From positions 1 through 9,672 of the forward strand of contig JAUWWJ010000033.1 in assembly GCA_030616935.1 (NCBI GenBank): a DNA stretch of 9,672 nt, in the 5' to 3' direction. Below are positions 1 through 6,251 of this stretch, in pieces; positions within the stretch are counted from its first letter, which is position 1, and every line of letters begins with the position of its first letter. A model generated the notes under the pieces. That model did not search any database. It was not told the DNA's origin and saw only the letters and a list, made by a program, of their open reading frames with translations. The translations under genes and the position numbers were made by a program. This stretch comes from Planctomycetaceae bacterium. GTDB lineage: Bacteria; Planctomycetota; Planctomycetia; Pirellulales; UBA1268.

Positions 1-1
1 A

Positions 2-439
2 GCGGACGTCATTCGTGCTATCGATGCTGGCGTAGCTATGGGACTTTTCGAGGTCTCTGCCAACCCCGTCCCGAGCACAAAGGGCACCGTTCAATCTCCA
101 CCCTTTGTTCCCTTACCTTTCAATCAGTCTGTCTTGAAAAACGATCTGCTTAGCGGACGACCAGTATCACTAGCTAGCGTGGCGACGGGAACCGGGCACT
201 CACTAGGTGACTTTGATGCGGCTATCCTGCACGAACTTAACGAAGCAGGTGAAGCAGGCTTAGCGGACCGAGTCATTACACGACTAGCTGACTCCAAACG
301 GTCTCTTCAAAAAGATGGCAAGCCTGTTACAGACAAAGCAACTCGTCAGGAAATGGTTGAACAGGCTTGTGCCAAATTCATCAAAACGAGTCTGCCACAA
401 CTGTCCCGGCTTGGGATTGTTGGACAGAAATCCACGTAA
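2..439 (+). CDS. C-terminal part of an unidentified protein (5' end outside window)
   Basis: The frame is open from the first bases of the window to a TAA at 437-439, giving about 145 residues. The in-frame ATG at 38 is probably internal, because the frame continues upstream of it without a stop and no ribosome binding site precedes it. The first part (about residues 15-50) is rich in Pro, Ser and Val and looks like a linker. From about residue 65 on it is predicted helical and charged (motifs such as ILHELNEAGEAGLADRV and ATRQEMVEQACAKFIK). No signal peptide, membrane segment or catalytic motif is visible. A faint likeness of the opening residues (DVIRAIDAGVA) to bacterial microcompartment shell proteins was considered and not accepted. 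It converges on the SYLF gene with only 30 bases between the stops and no clear terminator. Coding status is likely; function is unknown. Confidence 0.55.
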   Translation, partial: ADVIRAIDAGVAMGLFEVSANPVPSTKGTVQSPPFVPLPFNQSVLKNDLLSGRPVSLASVATGTGHSLGDFDAAILHELNEAGEAGLADRVITRLADSKRSLQKDGKPVTDKATRQEMVEQACAKFIKTSLPQLSRLGIVGQKST

Positions 440-469
440 AGTGAATTCTTCTTGTTTCTACCGACTGAC

Positions 470-1333
470 TCAGGAGGGCGGCTGTATTGGTACTATTGAT
501 GGTGGTGCCTGAAAGGAAGGTGGCTGAACTGGATTTGGCGAAGGAGGAACCACACCGGGAGAGCCAACAGGCAGAACACTTGGTTGAGTAGATGGCTGAG
601 CACCCGACTTTGCATTGAGATCAGTAACAAGTTGCTGCACCTCAGGACGGATTGTAATTCCATTACTATTAAATACATCGGCAGGACTCACTCCGTATCG
701 TCCGTAGAGGGCACCATCCGCATTGTGATCAATGGACAAGTCAGCTCCTCCAAGAGAAACTCCGAGAAAAAGACCTCGGCTCCTGGCGTATGAATAAATT
801 TCGGCACCTAAACGAGCATCAGTTGCAGCATTTGCTTGACGACCAACGGGCCCCACAGCAACCGACGCGTCTGCCCCCAACGTAACCTTCTGGCCCCCAA
901 GAATATTCGTCAGACTTTGTGGCGTTTTAAAGACCAGCACAATATCAGCGGCCTGCACACCTGCCTGAAAACCAATACTCCCACCACCCATAGTTACCAT
1001 TACAGGAGGGCTCCATGACTGATCCGGGTTCCGAACATGCAAAACGCCTTTTCCGTAATTGACACCTAAAATGAAACCTCCTTTGACCATATTTGGAAAT
1101 ATGGCGACGCCTGAAGCCGACTGCAGCATACTCGGTGGAATCGCTTCAATTTGAAGATTAAAGAACTGGTCGAGCGTTTGCCGTGCCGCTACGACTGTCT
1201 GCACTTCAGGCCCGGCAACTACTGGTGCTTGTGCATAGAGAAGAGTCTCATTACTCAGTACAGCTACGACTGCAGCTAAAGCACAACATGCTTTTATTTT
1301 TAAAAGTGGGCCGTGAAGAACGCTAATATTCAT
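470..1333 (-). CDS. Exported SYLF-domain (Ysc84-like) lipid-binding protein
   Basis: A 287-residue protein with a Sec-type signal peptide: basic residues K12 and K14, a hydrophobic run at about 15-26, and a likely cleavage after YAQA (residue 36). The mature part matches the SYLF/Ysc84 family: a helical start (VVAARQTLDQFF), then GVAIFPNMVKGGFILG, a Gly-rich stretch VTMGGGSIGFQAGVQAADIV, and the Asp/Ala-rich segment with ADASVAVGPVG and EIYSYARSRGLFLGVSLGGA. The last 40 residues are a Pro/Ser/Gln-rich tail that is probably disordered. SYLF domains bind phosphoinositides or other lipids in eukaryotes; bacterial members are usually exported and poorly understood. The frame is open up to 1501, but that would overlap the upstream ATPase gene. 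ATG 1333 has AAAAGGA about 8 bases upstream and begins the signal peptide, so it is chosen. The gene lies 115 bases behind the ATPase gene on the same strand. Confidence 0.88.
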   Translation of the reverse strand: MNISVLHGPLLKIKACCALAAVVAVLSNETLLYAQAPVVAGPEVQTVVAARQTLDQFFNLQIEAIPPSMLQSASGVAIFPNMVKGGFILGVNYGKGVLHVRNPDQSWSPPVMVTMGGGSIGFQAGVQAADIVLVFKTPQSLTNILGGQKVTLGADASVAVGPVGRQANAATDARLGAEIYSYARSRGLFLGVSLGGADLSIDHNADGALYGRYGVSPADVFNSNGITIRPEVQQLVTDLNAKSGAQPSTQPSVLPVGSPGVVPPSPNPVQPPSFQAPPSIVPIQPPS

Positions 1334-1422
1334 TGATTCAGTCCTTTTCAAAACGTTCGGTTCATGAATAGGAAAATAGACTGAAACAGAGCTATGCGTC
1401 GACGTCAGTTTTGGTCCCTGAA

Positions 1423-1439
1423 AATTGACATTATCAATT
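1423..1439. repeat. Short AT-rich inverted repeat between ATPase and SYLF genes
   Basis: AATTGA (1423-1428) and TCAATT (1434-1439) form a perfect 6-base inverted repeat with a 5-base spacer, starting 10 bases past the ATPase stop on the minus strand. No T-tract follows on that strand, so it is not a convincing intrinsic terminator. It could be an operator or a chance AT-rich palindrome. Confidence 0.25.
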
Positions 1440-1448
1440 AACGCGAAG

Positions 1449-3158
1449 CTATTCGCCCTGTTTAGCAACCCGAAAGACTTCATCGAGTGTTGTTTGACCA
1501 CTCAAGACTTTATCAAGACCATCATCGAACATGATTCGCATTCCCCCTGCTACTGCCGCTCGACGAATGTCTTGTGTCGCAGCACCCTGGAATGCCAGTT
1601 CACGGATTTTGTTATTGAGAACCATCAACTCAAAGATACCCATCCGTCCCTTGTAACCGCGCTTTTGACATTTAGCACAACCACGGCCTTTCATAAAAGT
1701 AGCAGTTGCCAACTGCTCCTCTGTAAAACCAGCGGCCTGTATTTCACTCTCGAGTGGTTCATGCGGCTGCTTACAATTTTTGCAATTAAGACGCACCAAC
1801 CGCTGTGCTAAAACAGCGACGACACTTGAAGCAACGAGATAGGCGGGGACACCCATATCAATCATACGTGTGACGGCACTCGGCGCGTCATTTGTATGCA
1901 ACGTGCTAAACACTAAGTGCCCCGTAAGCGAAGCCTGGATACCCATTTGCGCTGTCTCAGTATCACGCATCTCTCCAACCAGAATAACGTTGGGGGCTTG
2001 TCGCAACATTGCTCGAATCACACGAGCAAAATCGAGACCTATCTTATGCTTAACCTCAACCTGATTAATTCCACTCAGATAGTATTCAACAGGGTCTTCG
2101 GCAGTAATGATTTTTGTATCTGGCCGATTGAGTTCATTCAGCGACGCATAGAGCGTTGTTGTTTTCCCGGAACCAGTTGGCCCTGTCACGAGAATGATGC
2201 CATTGGGTCGCCTAATAAGGTTCTTGAAGATCCTGAAGTCAGACTCAGACAAACCCAATTGGCGGATACCAACTTTGATATTGTCCTTGTCGAGCAGTCG
2301 CATCACCACCGACTGCCCATGGTTAGTTGGTAATACACTGACTCGCAAGTCATAGTCTTTGCCATCATTTGATGTAATTTTGATTCGTCCATCTTGTGGT
2401 CGTCGCCGCTCCGCTATATCAAGACGAGAGAGGATTTTAATCCTGGATAGTATTGCTCCCAACAGACGTCGGGGGGCACTATCCCGGACAACCAACCGCC
2501 CATCAATTCTGTACCGGACACGAATTTCATCCTCAAACGGCTCAATGTGAATATCACTCGCCCCAAGTTTCACGGCTTCTGTAATAATGAGATTAACGAG
2601 CTTAACAACCGGTGCTGACGACTCGTCCTCATCTTCTTGAAGGGCAGCCTCTTGCTCGACAGTCGTTTCAGTGAAGTCAATTTCGGTGTCAGTAAATTCC
2701 TGCGTCAACATGGAGTCGGCACTTTCCCCATCCCCGGCGCCGTAATACTTATTAATGCTTTCAACAATCTGATCTCGCATCGCTATTGCCATCTCGACTT
2801 CACGATTGAGGATAAAACGAAGCTTTTCCTGCGTATCAATATCCGAAGGGTCACTCGTCGCGACCCGCAGCCGCGCGCCATCTTCCTGGTACGGCATGAC
2901 TGCATTTTCCCGAGCGACACTTTCTGGAACGAGATCAATAACTGTTTCCGCAACTTCAGTGCTGTCGAGATCTACGAAAGGCATTCCATTCGCCTTCGCT
3001 AACGCCTTCATTATCTTATTCGGGGGCGCATAACCGAGGCGCAACAACTCTTCATGAAGCAGTTTGCCTGACTCACCGGCAATACGATTTGCCTCATTCA
3101 ACTGGTCCTCACTGATGATTCCCTTCGAGAGCAGAATGTCTGAAAAGCTGGATGGCAT
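1449..3158 (-). CDS. gspE: GspE/PilB-family type II secretion or type IV pilus assembly ATPase
   Basis: A full-length 569-residue hexameric motor ATPase that powers pseudopilus or pilus assembly from the cytoplasmic face of the inner membrane. The order is: an MshEN-type N-terminal domain (about 1-140), an acidic linker (about 145-182, with EDEDESS), an N2 domain with GASDIHIEP (199-207), and the RecA-like motor. Visible motor motifs are Walker A GPTGSGKT (326-333), the Asp box AEDPVEY (353-359), Walker B VILVGEMRD (391-399) and the His box TLHTNDAPSAVTR (419-431). The zinc-binding four cysteines are C459, C462, C494 and C497. All key residues are present. ATG 3158 is preceded by AAGGGTAAGG. 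A weak promoter-like pair (TTGCAT, 16 bases, AATAAA; 3261-3288 on the minus strand) lies upstream. No pilin, GspF/PilC or other secretion gene is in the window, so type II secretion cannot be told from type IV pilus on context. Confidence 0.95.
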   Translation of the reverse strand: MPSSFSDILLSKGIISEDQLNEANRIAGESGKLLHEELLRLGYAPPNKIMKALAKANGMPFVDLDSTEVAETVIDLVPESVARENAVMPYQEDGARLRVATSDPSDIDTQEKLRFILNREVEMAIAMRDQIVESINKYYGAGDGESADSMLTQEFTDTEIDFTETTVEQEAALQEDEDESSAPVVKLVNLIITEAVKLGASDIHIEPFEDEIRVRYRIDGRLVVRDSAPRRLLGAILSRIKILSRLDIAERRRPQDGRIKITSNDGKDYDLRVSVLPTNHGQSVVMRLLDKDNIKVGIRQLGLSESDFRIFKNLIRRPNGIILVTGPTGSGKTTTLYASLNELNRPDTKIITAEDPVEYYLSGINQVEVKHKIGLDFARVIRAMLRQAPNVILVGEMRDTETAQMGIQASLTGHLVFSTLHTNDAPSAVTRMIDMGVPAYLVASSVVAVLAQRLVRLNCKNCKQPHEPLESEIQAAGFTEEQLATATFMKGRGCAKCQKRGYKGRMGIFELMVLNNKIRELAFQGAATQDIRRAAVAGGMRIMFDDGLDKVLSGQTTLDEVFRVAKQGE

Positions 3159-3379
3159 CTGAACCTTACCCTTGGGGACGTATGGTGTGATGAGAACTAT
3201 TGGTGGATCATTTTGACCGCAGGGAATCTTCGATTACCTGCTCTTTAAGAATATCACGTTTTTATTCGCTTCTGTTCTCTGAATGCAAATTTGGTCAAAA
3301 AAAGCTGGCCTCATTGATCACCTATTACCTCCTCAGGAACGCCAACCCCTGAAACATGGACTGAGATTGGCTTCCATTC

Positions 3380-4057
3380 TCATAAACGCTTCTGATGAAG
3401 AGTAGCTGGTGACACAGCCCGCGTATCCCAAGATTCTTCTGTTTCATGAAATCCAAATCGAACTGGCAGACTTTCTACCGCCAATTGATCATCTGATTCA
3501 ACAACCAGACGACTCTTCCCAGGAGCAATTGCAGCAAGAGCTTGGAGTAATGAATTTATTTCAGCCAATCGTGTATGAAAAAACTTCCACGGTGGTGACA
3601 CAAAAATTACCCAAGGGCTTTCGGTCGATAACGGCGGCATCCTTCGAGACCATAGCAAGACATCTCCCGGTATTACATCCACACGATCAACAAGACCAAG
3701 TTCTTGACTACTACGGCGCAGACAATCTGCTGTTGGAAAATGCCGTTCAGCAAAGATTGCTCGCCGCGCTCCACGACTCAATGCTTCAAAACCAAGAGCT
3801 CCGGTACCCGCAAAGAGATCGACTACTGTTGCACCACGAACAGCAGTGCCCAACAAGTCGAACGTCATCTCCCGGACGCGGTCTTTCATTGGCCTTGTTG
3901 GCCCTCCTGGCCAAAACGCCAACCGACGCCCCTTCAGATCGCCTCCTATAATCCGGGGAGGACTCGCAGCCTCCGCTTTTACCTGATTCTTACCGCGACT
4001 ATTCTTCATACGAAATTCACCCGATTTCTGTTGCGTGAGCTTTGTTTTAGGCGTCAT
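3380..4057 (-). CDS. rsmD: 16S rRNA (guanine966-N2)-methyltransferase RsmD
   Basis: A SAM-dependent Rossmann-fold enzyme expected to methylate N2 of G966 of 16S rRNA during 30S assembly. With ATG 4057 it has 225 residues; the RsmD core begins at about residue 34 with PRIIGGDLKGRRL. It continues with RPMKDRVREMTFDLL (family signature) and the SAM-binding motif VVDLFAGTGALGFEAL (about 78-93). Catalytic motif IV reads FVSPPW (SPPW at about 154-157), where most RsmD proteins have DPPY or DPPF; this substitution is noted separately. The frame can extend to a TTG at 4108. ATG 4057 (TTGGAA about 9 bases upstream) and ATG 4009 (weak GGGTGA upstream, 209 residues, closer to the usual 185-200) are both better starts, and the choice between them is uncertain. 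It lies 221 bases upstream of the ATPase gene on the same strand and is divergent from the cyclophilin gene. Confidence 0.88.
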   Translation of the reverse strand: MTPKTKLTQQKSGEFRMKNSRGKNQVKAEAASPPRIIGGDLKGRRLAFWPGGPTRPMKDRVREMTFDLLGTAVRGATVVDLFAGTGALGFEALSRGARRAIFAERHFPTADCLRRSSQELGLVDRVDVIPGDVLLWSRRMPPLSTESPWVIFVSPPWKFFHTRLAEINSLLQALAAIAPGKSRLVVESDDQLAVESLPVRFGFHETEESWDTRAVSPATLHQKRL

Positions 4058-4115
4058 ACATATATTTCCAAAAGTTCGGCTACAAAAATCACAGAATTTC
4101 CATACCAATCCAATG

Positions 4116-4125
4116 TGTCATGACA
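4116..4125. promoter_or_regulatory. 10-base perfect palindrome in the rsmD/cyclophilin divergent region
   Basis: TGTCATGACA is a perfect palindrome lying between the two divergent genes. It could be a dimeric regulator half-site pair. No known consensus is matched with confidence, and a single 10-base palindrome may be chance. Confidence 0.25.
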
Positions 4126-4148
4126 TGGTATCGTAGACGAAAAGGCCC

Positions 4149-4172
4149 TGAGTCACCTATGTCACTGACTCA
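4149..4172. promoter_or_regulatory. Inverted repeat TGAGTCA-N10-TGACTCA upstream of the cyclophilin gene
   Basis: TGAGTCA (4149-4155) and TGACTCA (4166-4172) are perfect inverted copies separated by 10 bases, so the centre-to-centre distance is 17 bases. Each arm is itself nearly palindromic. A -10-like TATAAG lies at 4182-4187, just downstream, so the element would sit where an operator or activator site is expected for the cyclophilin gene. No T-tract follows, which argues against a terminator. It is a candidate site only. Confidence 0.35.
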
Positions 4173-4203
4173 AAAGTTCGATATAAGACTATCGCGATGA
4201 CAC

Positions 4204-4210
4204 GAAGGAG
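4204..4210 (+). promoter_or_regulatory. Ribosome binding site that fixes the cyclophilin start at GTG 4218
   Basis: GAAGGAG lies 7 bases before GTG 4218. The alternative in-frame ATG at 4197 has no Shine-Dalgarno sequence, and the strong site would fall inside its coding region. The site therefore supports the GTG start. Confidence 0.8.
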
Positions 4211-4217
4211 AAAAACC

Positions 4218-5366
4218 GTGCAGAAACGTTTCCACTTACCATTGCTGATAGCGGGAGTTCTTTATTCGTCGCTGGCATTCAACCTGCCTCAAGTCACCGC
4301 AGAGCCTCCTGCCCAAACTAAAAAAGAGGAAACAAGCCTCTCCCCCGCACAAACCGACTCTGATTTTAGTCAAGCCCAAGAAGACCTCAAAAAACTTGTT
4401 GGAGAACTGACCTCACTGCAGGCTGAATACCAGCAGCCTAACGCAGACAAAACTTCAATAGAAAATAAATTTAACGCCACCCGAGACAAGGCACGCGAGG
4501 CGGCTCTTGCACTCGAACAAAGCGCTTCAGCAGCTGTTCTTGCAAACCCGGAAAATGCCGAGGCGTGTGCCGTTGTAAGAGATGTGCTTCAGTCTGCAAT
4601 GCAAGCAGACGACCCAAAAAAGACACTGACGCTCGTAAAAACACTCGACGATGCAGGCAAAGCAAATGAAGAAATACTTCTGACTGGTGCAACTGCAGCA
4701 ATGATCACTTCAGAACTTGACTTGGCAGAAAAATTCCTGAAGGCTGCCAAAGATGCCGGCATGAGTGCGGATAAAATTGACTCACTCCAAAAAGCAATTG
4801 AGCACGAACGTCCAAAAGTTGATGCCGAAATGGCTGTCCGAGCAACAGAAGAGAAAGCCGATGACCTACCACGAGTAAAAATCGAAACCACAAAAGGCAC
4901 AATCATTGTTGAACTTTTTGAAAACCAAGCACCAAATACCGTTGCGAATTTCATTAGTCTTGTTGAAAGCAACTTTTACGATAGCACACCGTTCCATCGT
5001 GTTATCCCTCAGTTTATGGCACAGGGAGGCGACCCAACTGGCACGGGAACAAGTGGCCCTGGGTACACAATCGATTGCGAATGTGAACTTCCAAATGCGC
5101 GTAAACATTTCTTGGGAAGCCTATCGATGGCACATGCTGGAAAAGACACGGGCGGCTCGCAGTTCTTCCTCACGTTCCGACCAACTGAACACCTTGATGG
5201 GCGGCACACAGTTTTTGGCCGTGTGATTGAAGGCTTTGACGTTCTTCCAAAAATCACACGCACCGAAGGGCCGCAAGCTCGTCCGACTCAAGATAAAATT
5301 ATTTCTGCTGAGATCATTCGCAAACGAGACCATGAGTATGAACCAAAAAAATCACAAAAAAGCTAG
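4218..5366 (+). CDS. Exported cyclophilin-type peptidylprolyl cis-trans isomerase with helical N-terminal domain
   Basis: A 382-residue protein. From GTG 4218 it begins [19 protein letters not shown], a Sec signal peptide with likely cleavage after VTA (residue 28). Residues about 30-210 are Ala/Lys/Glu-rich, helical and coiled-coil-like, with no recognised domain. Residues about 219-366 are a complete cyclophilin domain: [19 protein letters not shown] (from 259, including the catalytic Arg), [14 protein letters not shown] (304-317), and [11 protein letters not shown] (from 326). The human CypA Trp121 position is His here (TEHLDG), as often in bacterial enzymes that are cyclosporin-insensitive. 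It would isomerise prolyl bonds in proteins outside the cytoplasm; the helical domain may bind clients or tether it, which is inference. At about 380 residues it is much longer than simple PpiA-type enzymes (about 170-190) because of this extra region. It lies 99 bases upstream of the exported MsrB gene, in the same direction. Confidence 0.92.
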   Translation: MQKRFHLPLLIAGVLYSSLAFNLPQVTAEPPAQTKKEETSLSPAQTDSDFSQAQEDLKKLVGELTSLQAEYQQPNADKTSIENKFNATRDKAREAALALEQSASAAVLANPENAEACAVVRDVLQSAMQADDPKKTLTLVKTLDDAGKANEEILLTGATAAMITSELDLAEKFLKAAKDAGMSADKIDSLQKAIEHERPKVDAEMAVRATEEKADDLPRVKIETTKGTIIVELFENQAPNTVANFISLVESNFYDSTPFHRVIPQFMAQGGDPTGTGTSGPGYTIDCECELPNARKHFLGSLSMAHAGKDTGGSQFFLTFRPTEHLDGRHTVFGRVIEGFDVLPKITRTEGPQARPTQDKIISAEIIRKRDHEYEPKKSQKS

Positions 5367-5378
5367 TGCTAGATTTTT
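5356..5378 (+). terminator. Weak terminator-like hairpin over the cyclophilin stop codon
   Basis: An A-tract (5356-5361), CTAG (5363-5366), CTAG (5369-5372) and a run of five T (5374-5378) can fold into a short stem with one G/A mismatch and a very tight loop. It overlaps the TAG stop at 5364-5366. The low GC content and 2-base loop make real termination doubtful, so msrB may be read through. Confidence 0.22.
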
Positions 5379-5451
5379 CGTCAGTAAATGGCCTTTTCGT
5401 AGAGACTGGTGCTTTACCTCGTAATCATGGCGACGTCTTTAGTGGGCCAAG

Positions 5452-5457
5452 AAGGAG
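5452..5457 (+). promoter_or_regulatory. Ribosome binding site that fixes the MsrB start at ATG 5466
   Basis: AAGGAG lies 8 bases before ATG 5466, an ideal Shine-Dalgarno spacing. The longer frame starting at GTG 5409 has no such site, and its extra residues ([15 protein letters not shown]) precede a good signal peptide rather than forming one. Confidence 0.8.
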
Positions 5458-5465
5458 CATTATCA

Positions 5466-6131
5466 ATGAGATTTCCAATCACCATTGATCCAGAGTCACG
5501 ACGTTTATTCACAGGTATCTTGGTACGATCTGTAGTCATACTCCTACTATTAAACTGTGGCAGCCTCACGGTTGCAGAGCAAAACAATCAGAACCGAGAA
5601 GACCGTATGGAACACAATTCGAACAAGAATCCGGCGGTTACGGGACGCATACCTGACTCCGAGATTCCTAAAACAAATGTAGAGTGGAGAAAACGACTGA
5701 CAGCAGAACAATTTGAAATTGCCCGTAGGAAGGGAACTGAACGCGCGTTTTCTGGGAAATACTGGAACACAAAAACGCCAGGCACGTATCGCTGTATTTG
5801 CTGTGGCGAACCCTTGTTTCGCTCCGGTGAGAAATTTGAAAGTGGATGTGGCTGGCCAAGTTTTTACGCACCAATTGATGCAAAAAAAGAGAACGCCAAA
5901 GGAAACGTTATTGCGGAACATGTAGACCGTTCACTTGCTGCTATCCCAGGGTTTGGCATACGTACTGAAGTAACCTGCCGTCGATGTGGAGCTCACCTTG
6001 GTCACGTTTTCAATGATGGTCCCCCTCCTACCGGATTACGGTACTGCATCAATTCGGCATCTATTACCCTTGATCCTGAGGCACAGAGCAACGGATCAAA
6101 AGACGAGAAAGACACCTCAAAAAGCCAATAA
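5466..6131 (+). CDS. msrB: Exported peptide-methionine (R)-S-oxide reductase MsrB
   Basis: A 221-residue enzyme that reduces methionine-R-sulfoxide in proteins. The N-terminus carries an arginine pair then a hydrophobic run ([13 protein letters not shown], about 17-29) with possible cleavage after LTVA. LLNC at 28-31 resembles a lipobox poorly, so a lipoprotein is possible but not favoured. The MsrB domain (about 71-205) starts with [20 protein letters not shown]. Zinc ligands are C110 and C113 (CICCGEPL) and C171 and C174 ([12 protein letters not shown]). GCGWPSF has C128, the likely resolving position, and the catalytic cysteine is C194 in RYCINSAS. All essential residues are present. The last 18 residues are a charged tail. 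An internal ATG at 5607 would give a cytosolic form but has a weaker ribosome site. MsrA is not fused or adjacent. Pairing with the exported cyclophilin suggests extracytoplasmic protein maintenance. Confidence 0.94.
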   Translation: MRFPITIDPESRRLFTGILVRSVVILLLLNCGSLTVAEQNNQNREDRMEHNSNKNPAVTGRIPDSEIPKTNVEWRKRLTAEQFEIARRKGTERAFSGKYWNTKTPGTYRCICCGEPLFRSGEKFESGCGWPSFYAPIDAKKENAKGNVIAEHVDRSLAAIPGFGIRTEVTCRRCGAHLGHVFNDGPPPTGLRYCINSASITLDPEAQSNGSKDEKDTSKSQ

Positions 6132-6152
6132 ATTACCAGTTTTTGCATAAAA

Positions 6153-6236
6153 AAAGCTTCGTACTCGTCGGCCTGCCTTTCTGTACCAGCTTTCAAAGGC
6201 TAGAATATCACGTTTCGATGAGGCCGACATTGTCGG
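6153..6236 (+). promoter_or_regulatory. Candidate structured leader upstream of argB (hairpin plus competing pairings)
   Basis: A hairpin forms from 6153-6158 and 6161-6164 pairing with 6188-6193 and 6183-6186 (10 pairs, small internal loop). Its 18-base loop contains GTCGGCCT (6168-6175), an exact complement of AGGCCGAC (6221-6228). That second segment overlaps the left arm of another hairpin, CCGAC-ATT-GTCGG (6224-6236), which ends one base before the argB ribosome site. The two pairings exclude each other, and the first would make a pseudoknot. A -10-like TAGAAT at 6201-6206 could instead be a promoter, in which case only the last hairpin would be transcribed from it. No T-tract follows on the plus strand, so control of translation rather than of termination would be expected. 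On the minus strand the first hairpin is followed by a run of seven T, so it could also act as a reverse terminator. Confidence 0.35.
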
Positions 6237-6237
6237 T

Positions 6238-6244
6238 AGAGGAG
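6238..6244 (+). promoter_or_regulatory. Ribosome binding site for argB TTG start
   Basis: AGAGGAG lies 7 bases before TTG 6252. An in-frame stop (TAG 6237-6239) sits just upstream with no ATG or GTG between, and the first in-frame ATG downstream falls inside the kinase domain. The TTG start is therefore well supported. Confidence 0.8.
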
Positions 6245-6251
6245 CACAGCC

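Noticed and set aside
2..110. Resemblance of the first residues to a bacterial microcompartment shell domain
   Set aside because: Only a short DVxxAxDAGxA-like string matches; the following strand and the usual HVIPRPH-like segment are missing, and the rest of the protein is unlike the family.
1917..2333. 138-codon plus-strand open frame antisense to the secretion ATPase
   Set aside because: It overlaps the Walker A and B region of a clearly intact ATPase on the other strand and shows no domain of its own.
3290..3330. T-rich stretch on the minus strand between rsmD and the ATPase gene as a terminator
   Set aside because: The run of T follows no stable inverted repeat on that strand.
3409..3951. 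180-codon plus-strand open frame antisense to rsmD
   Set aside because: It lies wholly inside the rsmD gene on the opposite strand, has no recognisable domain and is Gln/Leu-rich as expected for a reverse-complement shadow. RsmD motifs make the minus strand the coding one.
4137..5400. 11-base inverted repeat ACGAAAAGGCC (4137-4147) and GGCCTTTTCGT (5390-5400) flanking the cyclophilin gene
   Set aside because: Matches of this length are expected several times by chance in a window this size; there is no target duplication or transposase.
5409..5465. Longer MsrB starting at GTG 5409
   Set aside because: No ribosome site precedes it, whereas ATG 5466 has AAGGAG at ideal spacing and begins a proper export signal.
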